Part shown: positions 8,832-18,716 of the stretch, piece after piece
How positions within the stretch are numbered: the first letter of the stretch is position 1
Layout of the letters: the number at the start of each line of letters is the position of its first letter
DNA from: an uncultured Nitrospinota bacterium
Lineage (GTDB): Bacteria; Nitrospinota; Nitrospinia; Nitrospinales; VA-1
Reading direction: 5' to 3'
Length of the DNA stretch: 38,328 bases
NCBI GenBank assembly: GCA_905612265.1
Contig: CAJQRI010000067.1
Coordinates: 1 to 38,328 of the forward strand
Notes under the pieces: model-generated
What the model was told of the DNA's origin: nothing
The model's input: the letters and a program-made list of their open reading frames with translations, nothing else
Database searches by the model: none
Made by a program: the position numbers and the translations under genes

Positions 8832-10157
8832 GTGAATGACTTTTTAACAGTTATCGGTGCAGGACTTGCGGGGTCTGAAGCGGCCTGGCAGGCGGCTGAA
8901 CGGGGTGTGCAAGTTATTTTGTATGAAATGCGTCCGGTTGTCCGTAATCCTGTTCATAAAACCGAAAATTTTGCCGAGCTCGTTTGCAGTAACTCTTTAG
9001 GGAATAACTTTCCTCATTCTGCACCCTTCATTCTTAAAGAAGAACTCCGTATTTTTAATTCCATTATTATCGCATCCGGTGATAAAAATTCCGTTCCTGC
9101 GGGTTCCGCCCTTGCTGTTGACCGAGACTTGTTTTCTCAGGAAATTACTGAGAAGTTAGCCAATCACCCCAATATTACTATCAAGCGAGAAGAGGTTGTG
9201 GATATTCCTCATGAAGACCCGGTCATTATTGCCACCGGTCCCTTAACTTCACCAAAGTTGTCAGAACAAATTTCAAAGTTAATTGGTCAGGAATATCTAT
9301 ATTTTTACGATGCGCTGTCTCCTATCGTTAATGCAGACTCGATAGATTATGACAAAGCATTTTTTGCTTCTCGTTACGATAAGGGAGATGCTGACTACTT
9401 GAATTGTCCGATGAGCGAGGAACAATATTATACGTTTATCCGAGAATTGAAGGCAGCGGAAAAGATGGAATTTGCCACATTTGAAAAGCCTGCTTATTTT
9501 GAAGGATGTATGCCTATTGAAGTGCTTGCTGATCGAGGAGATCGCACTTTAGCATTTGGTCCTTTGAAACCCGTAGGTCTGCCTGATCCTAAAACCGGTA
9601 AAATAGCTTATGCTGTTGTTCAATTACGTCGGGAAAACCGTGATAGTTCTGCTTACAATCTGGTAGGGTTCCAAACTAAACTGACTTACCCAGAACAGAA
9701 AAGAATTTTTTCTATGATTCCAGGTTTGGAGAATGCTGAATTTTTCCGATTAGGTGCCATTCATAGAAACACCTTTATAAATTCACCTAGTCTTTTAAAT
9801 AACGAGTTACAGTTGAAGAGTAGATTAGAAAATTATTTTGCAGGCCAGATTACTGGAGTGGAGGGGTATGTTGAATCGTCTGCGATGGGGCTTTTGGCGA
9901 GTTTGAGCGCGGTGGCAAAAATCACTGGACAGGCTTATACGCCTCCGCCTGCCGATACAGCATTGGGTGCATTGATAAATTACTTGACCAAGTCACGTAG
10001 TAAAGGATTTCAACCCATGAATATTAATTTTGGTTTGTTTTGGGTTCAAGATATGAAGATTCGCGATAAAAAAATGCGAAATGAGAAGATTGCAACAAAT
10101 GCACTGGAAAAAATAAAACAATGGAAGGACGGACTTTCTATTCCCACCCACTCATAG
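8832..10157 (+). CDS. trmFO: tRNA (uracil-54-C5)-methyltransferase, folate/FAD-dependent
   Basis: GTG start; VIGAGLAGSEAAWQAAERGVQVILYEMRP, NFAELVCSNSLGNNFPHSAPFILKEELR, YFEGCMPIEVLADRGDRTLAFGPLKPVGL; topA-trmFO synteny. Confidence 0.95.
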   Translation: MNDFLTVIGAGLAGSEAAWQAAERGVQVILYEMRPVVRNPVHKTENFAELVCSNSLGNNFPHSAPFILKEELRIFNSIIIASGDKNSVPAGSALAVDRDLFSQEITEKLANHPNITIKREEVVDIPHEDPVIIATGPLTSPKLSEQISKLIGQEYLYFYDALSPIVNADSIDYDKAFFASRYDKGDADYLNCPMSEEQYYTFIRELKAAEKMEFATFEKPAYFEGCMPIEVLADRGDRTLAFGPLKPVGLPDPKTGKIAYAVVQLRRENRDSSAYNLVGFQTKLTYPEQKRIFSMIPGLENAEFFRLGAIHRNTFINSPSLLNNELQLKSRLENYFAGQITGVEGYVESSAMGLLASLSAVAKITGQAYTPPPADTALGALINYLTKSRSKGFQPMNINFGLFWVQDMKIRDKKMRNEKIATNALEKIKQWKDGLSIPTHS

Positions 10158-10241
10158 AAATATTGTCTGGAGTTTTTCTAGACAATACAGATGGCCAAAA
10201 CTTGCTTCAGGTCGCAACCCCCTTTAAATGTTTTATAAATT

Positions 10242-10268
10242 CCATCCTGCTTCAGGGATGGTTTTTTT
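10242..10268 (+). terminator. Rho-independent terminator downstream of trmFO
   Basis: CCATCCTGCTTCAGGGATGG stem-loop followed by TTTTTTT. Confidence 0.8.
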
Positions 10269-10501
10269 AGTTTAAAAATATGGACACGTTCCCCGCTTCC
10301 GTAAAAAAATAAATTTTTAGATTTATCTTAAAACCGTACTGCAAGTCGAAAAAAATCAAATTTAAACAGCCGTAGGTAGATTCATAAGGCAGTGGAATAT
10401 TTCAGTTATATTAATAGTGGCGTTGATCGGTGTAGATATGTGCGAAGGAAATACTTGGAATATAGTGGTGATGAAGGAGGTTGAATGAATAGAAACATGA
10501 C

Positions 10502-12391
10502 CTAAACATCGAGGTCCTGAACAAACTCGGCTTTTTCTTTTATGAATTTGAACCGCGTTTCGGCATTTTTCCCCATTAGTTCGGAAACTGTTTTGCTGGC
10601 CTGTTCGGCCGACCCAAGTGCTACTCGAATAAGGGATCGGGATTTTTTGCTCATGGTCGTTTCTTTCAAGTCAGAGGAGGGCATCTCTCCGAGCCCTTTA
10701 AAACGGCCTATTTCGTATGAACTACCGTTTAAGTCGTCAATAATTTTATCTTTTTCCTCATCGGTCAAGGCATAAAACAGTTTTTTTCCGGCATCGATAC
10801 GATATAAAGGTGGTTGAGCAATAAATAGATGCCCTTTTACAATGATTTCTGGAAGGTATCTATAAAAAAACGTAAGAAGAAGGGTGCAAATGTGTGCTCC
10901 GTCAACATCAGCATCGGTCATTATGATGACTTTCCCATAGCGAAGCTTATTGTAATCAAATTTAGGACCTATTCCGGTACCACATGCAGAAATGAGATTT
11001 TGAATCTCCGTATTTGCCAAAGCCTTTGCAAGGGTTGCGGTTTCTACATTCAGTATTTTTCCGCGAATGGGAAGAATAGCTTGGGTTTTCCGGTCTCTTG
11101 CCATTTTGCTGGAACCGCCTGCGGAGTCACCTTCACAAATAAAGAGTTCTGCTTGATCTTTATCTGTCGTGGCGCAATCGGAAAGTTTTCCTGGTAAATT
11201 GAGTCGATGTGAAATATTGGTTTTTCTCTGAACCGCATCCTTCGCCTGACGAGACGCGATGCGGGCTTGGGCGGAAAGGATGATGCGGTTAGCAAGAATA
11301 TTTCCCAAACTCTGATTTTCATTTAAGTAGTTTTCTAGAGTGTGGTTGACCACAGACTCCACCTGTGATGTGATTTCCGAATTCAATCGTCCTTTAGTCT
11401 GGCCTTGAAACTCCACTTCTCCTTGCAGGTACACGTTGATAATGGCAACGAGACCTTCTCGAACATCTTCCCCTGTGATTCCAGGTATACTTTTGGGGAG
11501 CAGTTTGCGTCTGTCAATATAGGCGCGAATCGCTTTAGTCATGCCATTACGGAAACCGTTCTCGTGGGTGCCTCCGTCAATCGTGCGGATGGAGTTGGCG
11601 AAAGAAAGAATTTGAGTATCGGTGCTTGATGTCCAGTAAAATGCTGTTTCTAACTTTAAGTTCTTATCTTCTTTTTCTACGTAGAAAGGCTTCTCCATCA
11701 AAGTATCTTTCTTACCGATAATTTTCTTTATGTAATCCTGAATCCCGTCCGGGTAATGAAACAAGTGTGTGTTTTTGTTTTCATTGACGATTATTTTAAG
11801 TCCCTTATTGAGGAAGGCTTTCGATTCGGCCCGCTCCAAAATAAGTTTGGGATTGAATTCTGTCTTTGGAAAAATTTCCCCGTCCGGTTTGAAATATATG
11901 GTGGTGCCATAATTTCGTGTGGGTTTTTCTTTTGTGATTTTTGTGGTGGGCTCACCCCTTGAATATGTCTGACGCCATTCAAATCCGTCCCGGCGGGAAG
12001 TTGCGATAAGGTTCTCCGACAGGGCGCAAACTACAGCCATGCCAACTCCATGAAGACCGCCGGATACCTTGTAATTGCCCTGGCCGAACTTACCCCCTGA
12101 ATGCAAGGTGGTGAAAAGTATTTCCATAGCACTCTTGTTTGTATTGCGGAACTGGTCTACCGGGATCCCACGTCCATCATCCTTAATGGTGACGCTATGG
12201 TCCTTATCCAAAGTCACTTCGATAGTGTCGCAATGTCCGTTTAGTGCTTCATCTACCGAGTTGTCAAGGATTTCCCAAAGTAAGTGGTGCAGGCCCGTTG
12301 ATGATGTAGAACCAATATACATGCCCGGACGTTTGCGAACTGGGTCAAGGCCTTCGAGAACTTGGATATCTTCAGAGCGGTATTTTGTCAT
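10502..12391 (-). CDS. parE: Type IIA topoisomerase B subunit (ParE/GyrB family)
   Basis: VLEGLDPVRKRPGMYIGSTSSTGLHHLLWEILDNSVDEAL, ELFICEGDSAGGSSKMARDRKTQAILPIRGKILNVE, KVIIMTDADVDGAHICTLLLTFFYR. ParE versus GyrB assignment is uncertain. Confidence 0.85.
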   Translation of the reverse strand: MTKYRSEDIQVLEGLDPVRKRPGMYIGSTSSTGLHHLLWEILDNSVDEALNGHCDTIEVTLDKDHSVTIKDDGRGIPVDQFRNTNKSAMEILFTTLHSGGKFGQGNYKVSGGLHGVGMAVVCALSENLIATSRRDGFEWRQTYSRGEPTTKITKEKPTRNYGTTIYFKPDGEIFPKTEFNPKLILERAESKAFLNKGLKIIVNENKNTHLFHYPDGIQDYIKKIIGKKDTLMEKPFYVEKEDKNLKLETAFYWTSSTDTQILSFANSIRTIDGGTHENGFRNGMTKAIRAYIDRRKLLPKSIPGITGEDVREGLVAIINVYLQGEVEFQGQTKGRLNSEITSQVESVVNHTLENYLNENQSLGNILANRIILSAQARIASRQAKDAVQRKTNISHRLNLPGKLSDCATTDKDQAELFICEGDSAGGSSKMARDRKTQAILPIRGKILNVETATLAKALANTEIQNLISACGTGIGPKFDYNKLRYGKVIIMTDADVDGAHICTLLLTFFYRYLPEIIVKGHLFIAQPPLYRIDAGKKLFYALTDEEKDKIIDDLNGSSYEIGRFKGLGEMPSSDLKETTMSKKSRSLIRVALGSAEQASKTVSELMGKNAETRFKFIKEKAEFVQDLDV

Positions 12392-12396
12392 GGTAT

Positions 12397-14673
12397 TTAT
12401 TTAATTTTTAGTATGGCTTTGCGTTTGGAAATAATTACACCCTGACTACCGCGTTTGCAGAGACGGACGCTTTTTACAGTGATTACTTTGTCATCACCGG
12501 AGCTGAATTCAAGTGTGACTTTATCCTTTAGGCTTACAAATTTGAATCCGATTAAATTACTTTCCCCAGGCTTCATGAGGATTACTCCTTTGCCTGAACC
12601 TGTCAGTTGGGCTACCTCATCTGTGGGGATGATCACGGCTTTTCCCTTGGCAGAGGCTAGAACAACGTGGTCGTGTGTTACTGGAGCGAAACCGATCATG
12701 TTGTCATCATCCTTCAAGCCCATGATTTTTCTTCCTGATCGTGTGGTTTCGGTCAGGTTGGATAATGGAAACCGAAAACCAAAACCATTAGCACTTACGA
12801 CCATGAACTCTTGGTCGCCTTTCTTTTGTTTATTCTTTTTACTGAAGTTCAGCAAAGCTTGGCCTGTTGCGATCGGTGTAATCGAACCGTCACCTGCGGA
12901 TGAAAGTGCTAGCATGCCTATCACCTTTTCCCCGTCACCAAATTTAAATAGACTTTGTATGGGCTCGCCAAAACCACTCCTTGCGTAAGGTAGATTGTAA
13001 ACCTTGGATACATAAACGGTTCCAAATGATGTGAACATTGCAAGCAGATTTTGTGTGTTGGTTTGCAGAGTATCGAGCAGTTGGTCGTTCTCTTTGAACT
13101 TGAGGGTTGTAGGGTCACTCAGATTTTTCAATTTCCTGATCCAACCATTTTGGCTGAGGACAATATGCACATCCTCATGTTCAATGAAGTCTTCTTCATT
13201 GTACTCGATTCTTTTGACAGTTTTAATTTGAGTGACGCGTTTATCTCCGTGTTTCTTTTTGATTTCTTCAAGCTCTTCTCGCACTAAATCCCAAATTTTT
13301 TGGGATGATGCGAGAATAGACTGGATTCTTTTTTGCTCGGCGAGTTTCTCTTCTTGCTCTTGCAGAATCTTCGCCATTTCCATTCCAACCAGTCTGTAAA
13401 GAGGGATCTCAAGGATTGAGCTGGTCTGATCGTCATCTAGCTTAAAGTAATTTTGTAGTTTTTCGTGAGCTTCCTTGCGGGATTTGGAAGATCGTATCAG
13501 CTTTAAGGCTTGGTCCAGCTCATTAAAAATTATTGCGAATGCCGTAAGGAGGTGCAGGCGTTTTTCGATAAGAGCCAACTCGTAATTCAACCTGCGTGTG
13601 ATCACCTGCGTGCGAAATTTCAAGAACTCCTGACATATTTCCAGAAGGGACAGGCGTTCGGGTTCTCCGCTTGGTTTGAGGCAGTTAAAGTTGACTTGGA
13701 AATTATTTTCCAGTTCGGTGTGTTTGAAAAGATAGCTCATCAATTTGTTTTCATCGGACGTACTTTTAATCTCAAGCACGACTCGAACCTTTTCATCACT
13801 CTCATCCCGGACATCGGTAAGGGCAGGGAGTTTTTTAGCAATGATGATTTCTGCGATCTTTTCTATCAACCGGGATTTATTGACGCTATATGGAATGGCC
13901 GTGAGAATGATCTGTTTTTTGCCTCGAGGCAGTGATTCGATCTTCCATAGCCCGCGAATTTTTATTGCACCTAAACCAGATTCATAAGCCAACTGCAAGT
14001 TAGCTTTACTGTTTAGAATGATGCCTCCTGTGGGAAAGTCAGGGCCCTTTATATGTTTCATAAGGTCGGCCACAGTTTGATCAGGGGTGTCGATCAATGA
14101 AATTAAAGCCGACATCACTTCATTTAAATTGTGGCTGGGAAATGAGCAGGCCATTCCTACTGCAATACCAGATGAACCGTTGATCAATAAGTTGGGGATG
14201 CGTGACGGTAGTACGACAGGTTCTTTTAAGGTGTTGTCATAATTAGAGCGGAATTCGACAGTGTTCTTTTTAATATCCTGTAGCAAATAAGAAGTGATGG
14301 GTGTCAATCGACCTTCGGTATAACGGTAGGCGGCCGGCGAATCTCCATCCATAGAACCAAAATTCCCTTTTCCATCTACCAAGGGATAACGCATGGAAAA
14401 ATCCTGGGCCATGCGTACCATGGATTCATAAGTGGAGGCGTCTCCATGTGGATGGTACTTACCGAGCACCTCACCGATGATCTTGGCAGATTTGACATGC
14501 TTGCTGGCAGAATTCATACCCATACTTTCCATTGCAAACAAGATCCTGCGATGGATAGGTTTCAAACCATCCCTTACATCAGGAAGAGATCGAGAGACAA
14601 TTGTTGAAAGCGCGTAGGTCAGAAATCTTGTTTCGAGTTCGTGTTGTAAATCAGAAGTTTTTTCCTGCCCCAT
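12397..14673 (-). CDS. parC: Type IIA topoisomerase A subunit (ParC/GyrA family)
   Basis: RFLTYALSTIVSRSLPDVRDGLKPIHRRILFAM, GEVLGKYHPHGDASTYESMVRMAQ, catalytic-Tyr region DSPAAYRYTEGRL. No QRRGG[KR]G GyrA-box seen, so ParC-like preferred. 5 bp upstream of the B subunit. Confidence 0.85.
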   Translation of the reverse strand: MGQEKTSDLQHELETRFLTYALSTIVSRSLPDVRDGLKPIHRRILFAMESMGMNSASKHVKSAKIIGEVLGKYHPHGDASTYESMVRMAQDFSMRYPLVDGKGNFGSMDGDSPAAYRYTEGRLTPITSYLLQDIKKNTVEFRSNYDNTLKEPVVLPSRIPNLLINGSSGIAVGMACSFPSHNLNEVMSALISLIDTPDQTVADLMKHIKGPDFPTGGIILNSKANLQLAYESGLGAIKIRGLWKIESLPRGKKQIILTAIPYSVNKSRLIEKIAEIIIAKKLPALTDVRDESDEKVRVVLEIKSTSDENKLMSYLFKHTELENNFQVNFNCLKPSGEPERLSLLEICQEFLKFRTQVITRRLNYELALIEKRLHLLTAFAIIFNELDQALKLIRSSKSRKEAHEKLQNYFKLDDDQTSSILEIPLYRLVGMEMAKILQEQEEKLAEQKRIQSILASSQKIWDLVREELEEIKKKHGDKRVTQIKTVKRIEYNEEDFIEHEDVHIVLSQNGWIRKLKNLSDPTTLKFKENDQLLDTLQTNTQNLLAMFTSFGTVYVSKVYNLPYARSGFGEPIQSLFKFGDGEKVIGMLALSSAGDGSITPIATGQALLNFSKKNKQKKGDQEFMVVSANGFGFRFPLSNLTETTRSGRKIMGLKDDDNMIGFAPVTHDHVVLASAKGKAVIIPTDEVAQLTGSGKGVILMKPGESNLIGFKFVSLKDKVTLEFSSGDDKVITVKSVRLCKRGSQGVIISKRKAILKIK

Positions 14674-15133
14674 GAAGTGGTCCCAGTTTGTTTTGAAGTT
14701 TAAGAAAAGATGGGTGGTTCGGCTTGACGTTTGTGGTTTGCGGTCTTATATAGTTTCCAGGCTAGAAGTTTTTGAGCGTGGACAGCAGGTTTTTATTTTA
14801 AGTATTAATTTCAACAAGTTAGAGACTTTTTCCTTTTTTATCTGTAATTCTCACTAATCAGCAGATGTCCATATATTGTAGGTCTGTTTTGTTTATATAC
14901 AATATAGAAAATTATAAAGCAAGTGAAATCAAGGGTTAACGACGGTCCCTTTTCTAGAACTCCAAAAGACCTTGGAAAATAGTAATGCGATTCATTTCAG
15001 AGAGTTAAAATCTTTTTTAAGAGAGCATCATCTTATAGTGTCTGGTTAAGTACTAAGTATAGATTTTTATTTCCCCCATAATTATAAAGACCCATTACCG
15101 TTTTAGAAAATATTTTTGTTTAAGGAGCGATTG

Positions 15134-16231
15134 ATGTCCGACCCCAAGCTACAAGAAAAAATAATTGATGCACTGAAGACGGTTCAAGATCCTGACTTGC
15201 ATAAAGACATTGTCACCCTTGGGTTTGTCAAGAATATGAATATAGAAGGAGGAAGCGTCAAATTCGATGTTGAATTGACCACACCCGCCTGTCCGGTGAA
15301 AGAGCAGTTGCGTACCGAATGTGAAACGAAGGTCCAGGCTATTGAAGGCGTTGAGAAGGTCGATGTAAACATGACTGCTGTTGTTCGTTCAACGGAGCAT
15401 GCACAGCCAGTTTTGACTGGAGTAAAAAATATCATAGCCGTGGCGAGTGGGAAGGGCGGAGTGGGGAAATCCACAGTTAGTACTAACCTGGCTATTGCTC
15501 TTTCTTTGACAGGTGCTCGTGTTGGCTTGATGGATGCAGATATTTATGGACCCAGCATTCCTCAAATGATGGGCATCCCCATTTCTTCACCAAAAGTGGG
15601 TGAGGAGAATAAGTTTTTTCCTCATGAGAAATATGGGTTGAAAGTAGTTTCCGCCGCATTTTTGACGAAACAGGGACAGCCCTTGATGCTTCGCGGCCCA
15701 ATGCTGGGCGGCATCATCCAGCAATTCCTTCAAAACGTGGAATGGGGTGAACTGGATTATCTGGTTATTGACTTGCCCCCTGGTACGGGTGATGTTCAGT
15801 TAACTCTGACTCAGAAGGCACCCATTTCAGGAGCAGTAGTCGTGACTACCCCGCAAGAGGTGAGTCTGATTGATGCGGATAAAGGCGTGAAAATGTTTCA
15901 GCAGGTCAAAGTGCCTCTTCTCGGTATCGTTGAGAACATGAGCTATTTTGTCTGCGATGGTTGTGACAAGAAACATCATATATTCAGGCAGGGCGGCGGA
16001 AAAACCCTGGCCGACAACTTTGATATTCCGCTTCTTAGTGAAGTGCCGATTATTGAAGCTATTGCAGAAGGTGGGGACTCTGGTATTCCTATTGTCATGT
16101 CTAACCCGGAATCACCTGCAAGTAAGGCCTACAAAGATTTAGCAGGCAAGGTGGCAGCGCAACTCAGTATCAATCAGGCTAACAGCGGAGACAAAGTATC
16201 CGCGTCTTTTGAATTGGATTGGAAAAGTTAG
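15134..16231 (+). CDS. mrp: Mrp/ApbC Fe-S carrier ATPase (with N-terminal MIP18/DUF59 domain)
   Basis: Start refined to ATG 15134 behind AAGGAG. N-terminal LKTVQDPDLHKDIVTLGFV, then GKGGVGKSTVSTNLAIAL, DADIYGPSIPQMMG, DLPPGTGDVQLTL. Confidence 0.95.
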   Translation: MSDPKLQEKIIDALKTVQDPDLHKDIVTLGFVKNMNIEGGSVKFDVELTTPACPVKEQLRTECETKVQAIEGVEKVDVNMTAVVRSTEHAQPVLTGVKNIIAVASGKGGVGKSTVSTNLAIALSLTGARVGLMDADIYGPSIPQMMGIPISSPKVGEENKFFPHEKYGLKVVSAAFLTKQGQPLMLRGPMLGGIIQQFLQNVEWGELDYLVIDLPPGTGDVQLTLTQKAPISGAVVVTTPQEVSLIDADKGVKMFQQVKVPLLGIVENMSYFVCDGCDKKHHIFRQGGGKTLADNFDIPLLSEVPIIEAIAEGGDSGIPIVMSNPESPASKAYKDLAGKVAAQLSINQANSGDKVSASFELDWKS

Positions 16232-16240
16232 AAAGGAATT

Positions 16241-16576
16241 ATGATTATGACTCCCCCTGCACCCAAGAGTATTAAACAGGTGGATGAGTCCACTCTGGGC
16301 ATTTCCTGGAACGATGGACACGACTCGATATATTCGGTTAAAAAGCTACGGGAAAGTTGTCCGTGCGCAAATTGTATCGATGAATGGAGTGGGAAGAAAT
16401 TGATAGCCCCGGGCTCTATTCCCAATGAAATTCGACCACGAAACCTTAAAGCCGTGGGACTTTATGCCTTTCAGTTTGACTGGAGTGACGGGCATAGTAC
16501 CGGGTTCTATACGCATGAGCTTTTGAGACAACTGTGTGAATGTGAAGCCTGTAAAAATAAAGAGACTGAAAGCTAG
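16241..16576 (+). CDS. DUF971 (GBBH-like) domain protein
   Basis: 'LGISWNDGHDSIYSVKKLRESCPCANC...FDWSDGHSTGFYTHELLRQLCECEAC' pattern; immediately follows mrp. Confidence 0.85.
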   Translation: MIMTPPAPKSIKQVDESTLGISWNDGHDSIYSVKKLRESCPCANCIDEWSGKKLIAPGSIPNEIRPRNLKAVGLYAFQFDWSDGHSTGFYTHELLRQLCECEACKNKETES

Positions 16577-16992
16577 AGAATAATCCATAAACTAGAAAAT
16601 AATTCATTAATTTTGTTACAGACTTGAAACATCGTTGAAACACAACTGGAGTATAGGTTTTCCATAATCAAGCTAGGTTGTTATCCCTGAACTTTCACCT
16701 TCGCCTCTTCCTGAAAAATAGCGGAAGGATATCCAGACAAGCTGTCAAATACAGTAAAAAGTATTCAGAGTTTTTTGGAATATAGACTTTCCAACCCAAA
16801 CGAGAGTAGCAGTCGTCAGGCTGCCCCATTTTTTCTTTTAAGTTGTTAACCTATGGGCTCGGCAGATTGAGGTTTTGATTCTGAAGAAACACTTTTTAGT
16901 TTTTCTTTGAAGGACTGTCAAGCTTATAGAAGGAAGAAGTTAATAGTGCCCCAACTACAGCTGAGGCAAACATTCCTCGTTAAGAAGAAAAA

Positions 16993-17026
16993 AAGAGCTA
17001 TGAGAGAATAAAATCTCATAGCTCTT
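16993..17026 (-). terminator. Terminator hairpin downstream of the minus-strand PCP-reductase-domain gene
   Basis: AAGAGCTATGAGA / TCTCATAGCTCTT, 13-bp perfect stem; A-rich flank gives TTTTTT after the stem on the minus strand. Confidence 0.75.
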
Positions 17027-17126
17027 AAAAAAATCTGCTTAGTCGGGAATAAAAATCGGCAATAAGTATCTATCCGCAAATCCGCTTCAAAATTCTGATA
17101 ATTTTTATTTCTGTGCTGGCATTTAC

Positions 17127-17563
17127 ATGCCCACTTTTTCTCGGACTTGATCCATGACTTTGGCGTCAATAGTCGTAATACCATTTTCTGTAGCAAAGCT
17201 GATGACAGTTTTCTTAGCCATTCCACGGACGAAGAATGGAACACGTTTGATACGTTCCAATGCTTCCTCGGTCCAAATCAGATCACCTTCAGAGTCGGGG
17301 TTGGTGTTTTTGAGTTCTTCTTTAGCTTGAGCCAAAGAGGAACCGACTGCCGACATGGGTGATGTGCTGACATCGGTGGCACCGCCCATTTCGACCCCCA
17401 GTTTGCTGACAAACTCGGTTTCAAATTTATTGGTGAGCATAGCAATCATGTGGCCACATTTTTTACATTTAAACTTCATCGCAAGATTGGTATTTTCTTC
17501 CGGCATGATGCCATCAGTTTGTGTTTCCATCTTGACGTCACAAGGGATACAAAGGAATTTCAT
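17127..17563 (-). CDS. Small zinc-ribbon-like protein with C-terminal PCP-reductase (protochlorophyllide reductase 57 kDa subunit-like) domain
   Basis: N-terminal CIPC...CKKC cysteine pairs; C-terminal IWTEEALERIKRVPFFVRGMAKKTVISFATENGITTIDAKVMDQVREKVG resembles the PCP_red family. Confidence 0.75.
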
Positions 17564-17581
17564 TTCGGCTCCTGTATAGAA

Positions 17582-18463
17582 CTATTTTGTGGTGAATTTT
17601 TGAATATTGTCAACGGCCTCGGCAATAGCTTTGCCCGTAACAGAATCTTTAAACTCGCTATAAAAAAGGTTTCCCGATTGACTACGTGACACGCGAGTGT
17701 CAAAGGGGATCTTGCCAATATAGGGGATATCTTTTCTCTCACTTAGTTTGTGCACGTCTTCCCCATCGAACAGTTTTCCTTCTTTATCGCAATGGGGACA
17801 AACATAGGTAGCCATATTTTCGATCAACCCGATTATAGGCACGCCCATTTTGTTGTTCTTGGTGATTGACTTTGTGACAATATGCTGTGAAAGGGGCGAG
17901 GGGATAGTGATTTCAACCACTCCTGCCAGTTCGGGGATCAATGAGCGGATGTTGTCAATGCGGTCACTTCCTGGAGGCATATCGATGAGAAGGTAGTCCA
18001 ACTCGCCCCAATTAGTGTCTGCAAGCAGTTCACGGATGGCTGTAGACTCCATAGTACTGACCCATACGGCTGTGGCATCGGCTTCTTCTGTCCACATCAC
18101 CGGAGTGTCGGCGGTCTTCACCAACATATCCATAGACATGATGCGGATTCCCTGATGCCCGATTCCGGGCTCTAGTCCATTATCCCTCATTTCCAGTTGA
18201 ACATCGTTGCCGACCCCTAAAAGGTGGCCGATGCTGGGTCCGTTAAGGTCGGCATCGAGAATCCCGACTTTATTGCCTCGGTCTGCAAGGCAAGAGGCAA
18301 TATTAGCGGTGATAGAACTTTTGCCGACACCGCCTTTGCCGCTCATCAATGCGACTTTATATTTGATTTTATCGAGACGGGCTCTAAGCTTTGCGCCTAA
18401 TTGAACCACCTGCCCTACAATATCGGATCCACCATCACCTTCCAGATCCTCATACGTTTTCAT
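17582..18463 (-). CDS. Mrp/NBP35-like P-loop ATPase (second paralogue, no MIP18 domain)
   Basis: MSGKGGVGKSSITANIASCLA, ILDADLNGPSIGHLLG, LLIDMPPGSDRIDNI, ENMATYVCPHC. Confidence 0.92.
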   Translation of the reverse strand: MKTYEDLEGDGGSDIVGQVVQLGAKLRARLDKIKYKVALMSGKGGVGKSSITANIASCLADRGNKVGILDADLNGPSIGHLLGVGNDVQLEMRDNGLEPGIGHQGIRIMSMDMLVKTADTPVMWTEEADATAVWVSTMESTAIRELLADTNWGELDYLLIDMPPGSDRIDNIRSLIPELAGVVEITIPSPLSQHIVTKSITKNNKMGVPIIGLIENMATYVCPHCDKEGKLFDGEDVHKLSERKDIPYIGKIPFDTRVSRSQSGNLFYSEFKDSVTGKAIAEAVDNIQKFTTK

Positions 18464-18716
18464 AAAAAAACTCCTTAATTACTCCGGATCTCTAAAAATT
18501 TCGGACTTTTGATTGTTGGAATTCAATCGGCCATTTTAAATTAAAAACTACTTATTTTAAAGGATTTATTGGGTTTCCAGTCAGAAAAAATGGAACTTGA
18601 GATATTTATTACCCGATTTGGTGGTTTTTGGTTGACCCTATAGGTTTAACTCATTTATCTTGATAAGTTTAGCTCTTGTTAAATGCAAGGATTTTTTAAC
18701 CTTTGGAAGGTAAAGC

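Noticed and set aside
10485-10505. Six-codon ORF (MNRNMT) behind a perfect AAGGAGG on the + strand, running into the 3' end of the convergent topoisomerase gene
   Set aside because: Too short to support as coding, with no downstream + strand gene to regulate; probably chance. Ribosome profiling would be needed.
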